Shown piece by piece: positions 58,560 through 64,000 of a DNA stretch of 64,000 nt. Both the position numbers and the translations under genes were made by a program. A model generated the notes under the pieces. It was given only the letters and a program-made list of their open reading frames with translations, was not told where the DNA came from and did not search any database. Numbering within the stretch: the first letter of the stretch is position 1; every line of letters starts with the position of its first letter. This DNA is from Chaenocephalus aceratus (lineage: Eukaryota; Chordata; Actinopteri; Perciformes; Channichthyidae), in NCBI GenBank assembly GCA_023974075.1, contig JAMFTG010000295.1, forward strand, positions 1 to 64,000. Direction: 5' to 3'.

Positions 58560-60140
58560 GGCTCTTACTTTTCTCATTCATAACTTTCATAGTTCCAGAG
58601 ATACATCCCACAATGCATCACATTTTTAACCATTGAAGTCAATGGAGAAACTGTTCAGACTTCAACAAATCTTCATGCGACTTCAACTGGTAACTGTTCA
58701 TTCATACTTTCACTCAGAAACCTTATTCCAACTTCAAACTGTTACACATCTTTCTGACATTATTCGTGTAAAACAACTTTTAAATCTGATTCTTACTTTT
58801 AGAGATATTAAACATTGTTCAGACCTTGTTTTAGAGGTTTTATTCACATTTTAACATTAACTAGAGTGCGTGATGTCACAGCTAGAGTGGAGGAAATCTT
58901 GAAATTTGCCTTCATATTCCTTTTTAAACTGCCATAATTCCCAAACCCTACATTCCTGAGACATAATTTGTCATGACAAACGTAGGAAAACATCTCGTAG
59001 CTTGAAAAATGACAAACAATTAAGCAACAATAATTAAACAAAATGCCTCTTGAGGGCATGAAGTGACAAAAACATTCAACATGCCTCCATTGAAGCCCAT
59101 TGTAATTTCAGGCTGATATTTCCTCACGGTAGCAGCCGCACACCTTTAGTTAAACTGCCAAAAAGGCCACATTATTAACCCGAAAGTACACAAAAATTAC
59201 ACTTCAGATACTCAACTTCCTTGACATGCTTCACGTTTTGAAATTTCACAGATATCTCTTACGGTTCTTCCACAAAACGTTCACATGTAAGAGGTTTATC
59301 TCTCATTCAGAACAATGGAAACCTTTGATCTCTGGACACGTCGTTAGCTCAAATATAAACACCTGGGTAATGGAACATGATTATGTCATCGCTCCAACTG
59401 ACATGCAGCAGACTCCAGATAGAGGTTAACGGTCCTGCCCTCAACAGCTCTACGTCAATTATGGGGTGTCATCATCATATGCCGAAGAGAGAGAGAAGAG
59501 AGAGAGAGAAGAGAGAGAGTAATGTAACCTCCTAATGTAATGTATAACTCCTATGAAAATGTTCAAAAAGTGCTCAAACTTCACGTGTGCCAACAGTCCA
59601 GACATCTACGGGACAGTTTTGAGATTTCTTCAAATGCCGTTACCATGGTAACACAATGCTCGCCTTGAAACAAGGTTTTCTCATAACTTCAGTGAAACTG
59701 CTCCAAAACTTCACAGGTTTGGTAACGATGCAGCCATCAACGCATCTAAGCGTATTATGGGGGTGTCATCAAAATGTCGTTGTCATGGCGACGGATCATT
59801 CGCCATCAAGTTAGTTCAGAAGTTTGCGGTTCAAATATTCTGCTGCTTTTCCAAGCCTTTTTACTTTCTTTTCTTCTCTTATCACACATTCAAGCCCCCA
59901 GTGTTCATGTATCATTTCAATCTAAATTATTCACTTTCTTCTTACACAATACATTTCAGCTTAGCAGTTTAGCGTCAGATTTTCAGCATAAAGCATTCCC
60001 ACTAGCATTCTCTAGTTTTACATATTATACAGTCTTAGATTCATTGTTTACTCACTGACAGCAGCAGAGTGATAGCAACATCTATCTAAGGATAGAGGGT
60101 GTCGTTTTTCTCATACTGATATTCTGAACAATCTGTGCTC
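58560..60140. other. Intron 1, probable old dispersed repeat; (GA)n at 59480-59520
   Basis: Sequences such as ATAACTTTCATAGTTCCAGA and TTGAAGTCAATGGAGAAACT have the style of a widespread fish repeat, but I cannot fix its class or ends. A GAGAGAAGAGAG tract lies at 59480-59520. GATAGAGGGTGTCG near 60090 with CATACTGATATTCTG matches the LINE 3' UTR at 52495-52530. Confidence 0.3.
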
Positions 60141-61046
60141 AATCTTCCTACTCCTTTTCCAAAAGTTTAATTCAAACACATTTCAAGGTGCATTTTGGAG
60201 CTTTTCAAGCACTTCACAACTCTTGTGAACGACATATCCAGCATACAGTATGTTACTATACTGATTATTCCACTACTTAGTCAATTTAAATTAGATGTTT
60301 TTGTCTTTTTAACAAACAATATTATTTGATGCGATTCTACAGAAGGTTCAAAAAGAAAACACAAGGACTTTGTTTTATAATGTGTTGCCTTTTTGTAAGA
60401 AGACTAAGCTTTCTTGATAAGCTACATTTAAAAAAAAAAAAAGCCCTTTTAAAACCTTAAAAACACAACATGTATGTATCTTCATGGATTTCCCGCAGCC
60501 GTAGTAACACTGGATTCATTTGAATTACCAAACACCCTCTAATTGCTGATGAATCAGGATCACAAGGTACATTTTGCAATGTCTTGGAAACATTTATCTT
60601 GTGGTCTGTGGTTCATGAGGATCCTGGTGACTGTGGTGTTGTCAGTGCGTTGTTACCACTGGTTGCTATACTGTCAGTCAGGTGGTGCAGAGGAACTGGT
60701 TAGGTGAAGTGAGCGGACACTCAGCAGCTCAAGTCAAAAGCTGTACTGCATGTCAAGCACTTTACAAAGTGTTCAGTGTTTTTTAAGACCATTGTGAATT
60801 TGGGAAAAGTTGTTTGAGGAGTTATTTTTTCTGCATCAGCACTTTTAACTTTCACATTCCTCGTACTCTGAGGAAACTGAAATAACACTTTGCACCACTT
60901 TGCACTATGTTCATTTAGAAAGTGAGAGCGGTATCAATACACTACTTTTAAGGACCATGTCAGTGAATAAAAATGGCTATTTTGTAAGTGTTTAAAAGAA
61001 TATACAACTAAAAATCATTTTGGACAATTCTGATTAATAAACTTGT
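60141..61046. other. Intron 1, no feature recognised
   Basis: AT-rich; no element ends or coding similarity. Confidence 0.4.
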
Positions 61047-61232
61047 TGAGGCCTGTGGCACAGTGGGTAGGGCGTTGGTGTTCGGATCAGGGAAGCACAG
61101 GTTCAAACCCCACTGCAGTCAGCATGTCGTTGTGTCCCTGGGCAAGACACTCCACCCCAAATTGCCCACAGTATTGAGTATGTAAGTCGCTTTGGATAAA
61201 AGCGTCTAACAAGCAACATGTAATGTAATGAG
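61047..61232 (+). mobile_element. tRNA-derived SINE with L2-type tail
   Basis: A-box-like TGGCACAGTGGGTAGGGCG, B box GGTTCAAACCCC (about 61100), then GGGCAAGACACTCCACCCCA and the tail TAAGTCGCTTTGGATAAAAG (61183), the same tail as the L2 at 14858. The shared tail implies mobilisation by L2 machinery. Confidence 0.9.
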
Positions 61233-61254
61233 TAAGTTATCAAAAATACCAAAT

Positions 61255-61281
61255 TGTTGTTGTTGTTGTTGTTGTTGTTGT
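61255..61281. repeat. (GTT)n microsatellite, 9 repeats
   Basis: Pure trinucleotide run just after the SINE. Confidence 0.95.
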
Positions 61282-61319
61282 CTCTGCTTGATACCAAAAG
61301 CATTGACGAGTGGGACGGT

Positions 61320-61680
61320 TACACTTCATTCATATTTATAACAGTATTTACTTAACTTACTTAGGTAAAATGTTGAATGCAGGACTTTTAACTGGCTGCT
61401 ATATCTCAAAACTGTTACTGGTAATGGATGTGTATTTCGTCAATTATAAATAGTGTAATTTCTATTTCTATTTTTTAAGTATTTGTATGCATGCTTTTCT
61501 TAATCAATATGAAGCTGTATTTGGCTCTTTACTTGCTGTAACAAATGTAAATGTCCCCTCTGTGGGATGAATACAAATATTCTGATTCTGATAACTTGTA
61601 ACAAAGTATATTTTATATTTTATACTGTAGTAAATAAGTACTACTTAAGTAAACATTCTGAATACTTCTTCCACCTCTGC
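61320..61680. mobile_element. Dispersed fish MITE-like repeat, related to 40180-41049
   Basis: AATGCAGGACTTTTAACTGG at about 61375 and CTGAATACTTCTTCCACCTC at about 61658 match the two outer halves around the solo LTR. A LINE-like tail (GTCCCCTCTGTGGGATGAAT) lies inside near 61553. Confidence 0.6.
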
Positions 61681-62047
61681 ATTACACTGTTGATATGATA
61701 TAAAAGCTATTGAAACAGGAGCGTTCATAGAAGTATTTAGCGGTGTGAAGGTTGTTTGGTTAAACAACTATCAACATACATTACGAGGAAAAATAGAATT
61801 ATTTGGTGTGATCGCCGCCTCCTCAAGTTACAGGATCTGACAGATTAGAAAATAGTGTGTAACCCCAGACATTCCCCACTAACCAACCTCTGTGGGAAGA
61901 TAAGACTACCAGGTGTCGGATATCAGGCAAGAACAACACACGTTTGACAGATTCAGTCATCAAACATATTAACAAATCATACATTTTGGTGGAAAATCAG
62001 AGAATAACATTATGTTAGGATAGGAACACAGTGTACCTAAAACTCAC
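61681..62047. other. Intron 1 beside exon 1, no feature recognised
   Basis: Unique-looking sequence after the exon 1 donor in gene orientation. Confidence 0.5.
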
Positions 62048-62348
62048 CTCGTTTATCCATCAGCCACATAAACAACAGCCAGGGGACAAACCCCACCGGG
62101 CCCCACAGCACCAGCACCGCGATGTCAGACTTGTTGAAGCCGAAAGCGTGAACGGCTGAATTCTGGATCGGACCCCAGAAGTTCCAGACCATCCCCTGCA
62201 TGAGAGCCAGCAGGGAGAACAGGGTCAGAACCAGCCATCTTCTGCCGTACACTCGGCTGTTTACTGGGGCACTGTTTGTTATTGTTTCCGCATGAGAAGG
62301 GACGAGAAGCGGCTCCCTTTCGGACTCGGTGCTTGGTCCGGCACCCAT
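62048..62348 (-). CDS. slc49a4: slc49a4 exon 1: start codon, lysosomal sorting signal, TM1-TM2
   Basis: Encodes residues 1-100 plus the first base of Gly101. The ATG at 62348 sits in a good context (ACC before, G after), and an in-frame TAA lies nine codons upstream, which fixes the start. Residues 10-15 (E-R-E-P-L-L) fit the [DE]xxxL[LI] dileucine signal; the human protein needs an equivalent N-terminal motif to reach lysosomes. The conserved stretch VYGRRWLV (33-40) opens TM1 (about 38-58); TM2 is about 75-96. It ends in M-D-K-R-G (97-101), the loop-2/3 motif of the major facilitator superfamily. The donor is GAG/GTGAGT at 62047. Confidence 0.95.
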
Positions 62349-62560
62349 GGTAAATAAAGTGTCCGTTTCGTGTTAAAATCCAGGGTTTAAAGGCTGTACG
62401 TTAACGGGGAATAGAGAATACTGTCGAGGACAACAACATAAAAACACTAACAGCCGATAGCTTCTTGTTTCTGTCAGTTGACTTCAATGCGCATGTGCAA
62501 ACGGAAGTGTCCTGGGTGGTGGAAACTGTGGTCCTCTGCCGCCATTTTGGCTCGTCTGTT
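62349..62560 (-). promoter_or_regulatory. slc49a4 5' UTR and proximal promoter with NRF1-, ETS- and YY1-like motifs
   Basis: Upstream of the start codon are TGCGCATGTGCA at about 62488-62499 (one base from the NRF1 palindrome), ACGGAAGTG at about 62501 (ETS-like), and GCCGCCATTTT at 62538-62548, whose reverse complement is a perfect AAnATGGCGGC YY1 site. This trio is typical of TATA-less housekeeping promoters, and no TATA box is evident. The transcription start cannot be placed from sequence alone. Confidence 0.6.
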
Positions 62561-62929
62561 TTATTTTTTCATGTAAGGCATTTAAATAAATAAATATACA
62601 AAACAACAATATATATATACATTTCTATATTTCAGATTAAATATCTGTCAAATACAAAATGTTGGTTTTAGAGTCAGCACTTCTCTTTTCTTCTTCTTTT
62701 TTTTATTCAAGAATATATGGAAATCATATATTTTGTATTAAAAAAAAAAAAACAGGGGTAGCGAAAATTACATTAAAAAATAAAGGAAAATATACAGTTT
62801 CATATTTCATTTTAAATATGTGTCAAACACACAATTAGATGTAATTGCCTTTTTATTCAGAATGTTTTTAATAGTGCTACTATATTGCTTTAGTTCTTGG
62901 TTAAAATGTTTAAATTAGGTGTGGAGTCA

Positions 62930-63090
62930 GTCAGCCTATCTCTTTTCATGAATATGAGTATGACATTATTAAGTGAAGCTGAGCCAGAGCCGGAATGGAG
63001 GAGATTCACAGTTAAGTGACGTGTGAGGAAACCTGTCATGTGACTTTTGTTTACTTCCGCCCACAGCCTCCACTGCACGTGTAGTGAAAG
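62930..63090 (+). other. Candidate non-coding first exon of a divergent gene (possibly hspbap1)
   Basis: GTGAAAG/GTGAGT at 63090/63091 is a strong donor on the plus strand, 0.74 kb from the slc49a4 start codon and pointing away from it. Just upstream are GTCATGTGAC (63035-63044), a TFE/MITF-type E-box core, and ACTTCCGC (63053-63060), an inverted ETS site. No convincing coding frame reaches the donor. In mammals SLC49A4 and HSPBAP1 are head-to-head, so hspbap1 is the natural candidate. That identity is inference from gene order; none of its protein is visible. Confidence 0.35.

Positions 63091-64000
<910 letters not shown>

Larger units (their letters stand above)
11929..62348 (-). other. slc49a4: slc49a4 (dirc2) gene, first six coding exons
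   Basis: Six minus-strand exons join in phase (phases after each exon 1, 2, 1, 2, 0, 2) into about 324 residues that follow human SLC49A4/DIRC2 as I know it, from the dileucine-bearing N-terminus to transmembrane segment 7-8. All introns are GT-AG. The family is a 12-helix major-facilitator group in the lysosomal membrane; SLC49A4 has been reported as a proton-driven lysosomal pyridoxine exporter. Visible introns are 8.0, 17.2, 1.2, 10.4 and 12.6 kb, unusually repeat-laden. The human protein is about 480 residues, so roughly 150 C-terminal residues are missing; I searched 1-11928 by eye and found no further exon, so they probably lie outside the window. No stop or frameshift breaks the visible exons, so the gene looks intact. 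Confidence 0.93.

Overview
The window reads as an intron-rich locus of a ray-finned fish, probably a percomorph. The grounds are a spliced vertebrate gene, (GT)n microsatellites, tRNA-derived SINEs, L2-type LINE ends and very abundant short DNA transposons. The species cannot be named from the sequence.

The only host protein-coding gene I can support lies on the minus strand. It is the 5' part of slc49a4 (dirc2), a lysosomal major-facilitator transporter. Six exons join in consistent phase: 62348-62048, 54040-53947, 36783-36512, 35266-35137, 24695-24587 and 11996-11929. Together they give about 324 residues, against roughly 480 in the human protein. The last exons were not found and should lie beyond position 1. 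Upstream of the start codon (62349-63090) is a probable two-way promoter with NRF1-, ETS- and YY1-like motifs. A candidate non-coding first exon on the plus strand ends at 63090. In mammals HSPBAP1 is the head-to-head neighbour of this gene, so it is the likely owner.

Almost everything else is intronic repeat. The main theme is short TTAA-flanked elements whose ends read TTAAAGG..., as in the T2/Kolobok group of MITEs. Several carry a long tandem array just inside one end. Family A carries a 57-bp unit: five expanded copies (13981-15679, 20358-21661, 22286-23560, 29745-31038, 47269-49231) and two without an array (2761-3391, 34605-34906). Family B carries a 37-bp unit: expanded copies at 1-1433 and 54070-57450, and relatives without the array at 10575-11206 and 26688-27246. 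Because 57 is a multiple of 3 and neither unit has stops in the relevant frames, these arrays create long open frames (over 1,070 codons in three frames at once at 54.1-57.3 kb). They are not evidence of proteins.

Other elements include hAT-type MITEs with readable 8-bp target duplications (2784-3207, 28630-29052, 35841-36483, 43602-44068, 44277-44844, 45446-45901), a PIF/Harbinger-type MITE (12574-13289), LINE fragments (14254-14900, 19077-20022, 25800-26365, 32180-32690, 38430-40040, 51700-52617), a solo LTR with a 5-bp target duplication (40319-40811), and SINEs (24833-25113, 29355-29485, 61047-61232).

The points most worth a second look are: repeats pressed against four of the six slc49a4 exons; tandem arrays riding on MITEs, with higher-order structure; 17 tandem 19-bp units of which 15 hold a perfect YY1 consensus (2214-2537); an inverted duplication around 21.7-22.3 kb; and three perfect short hairpins.
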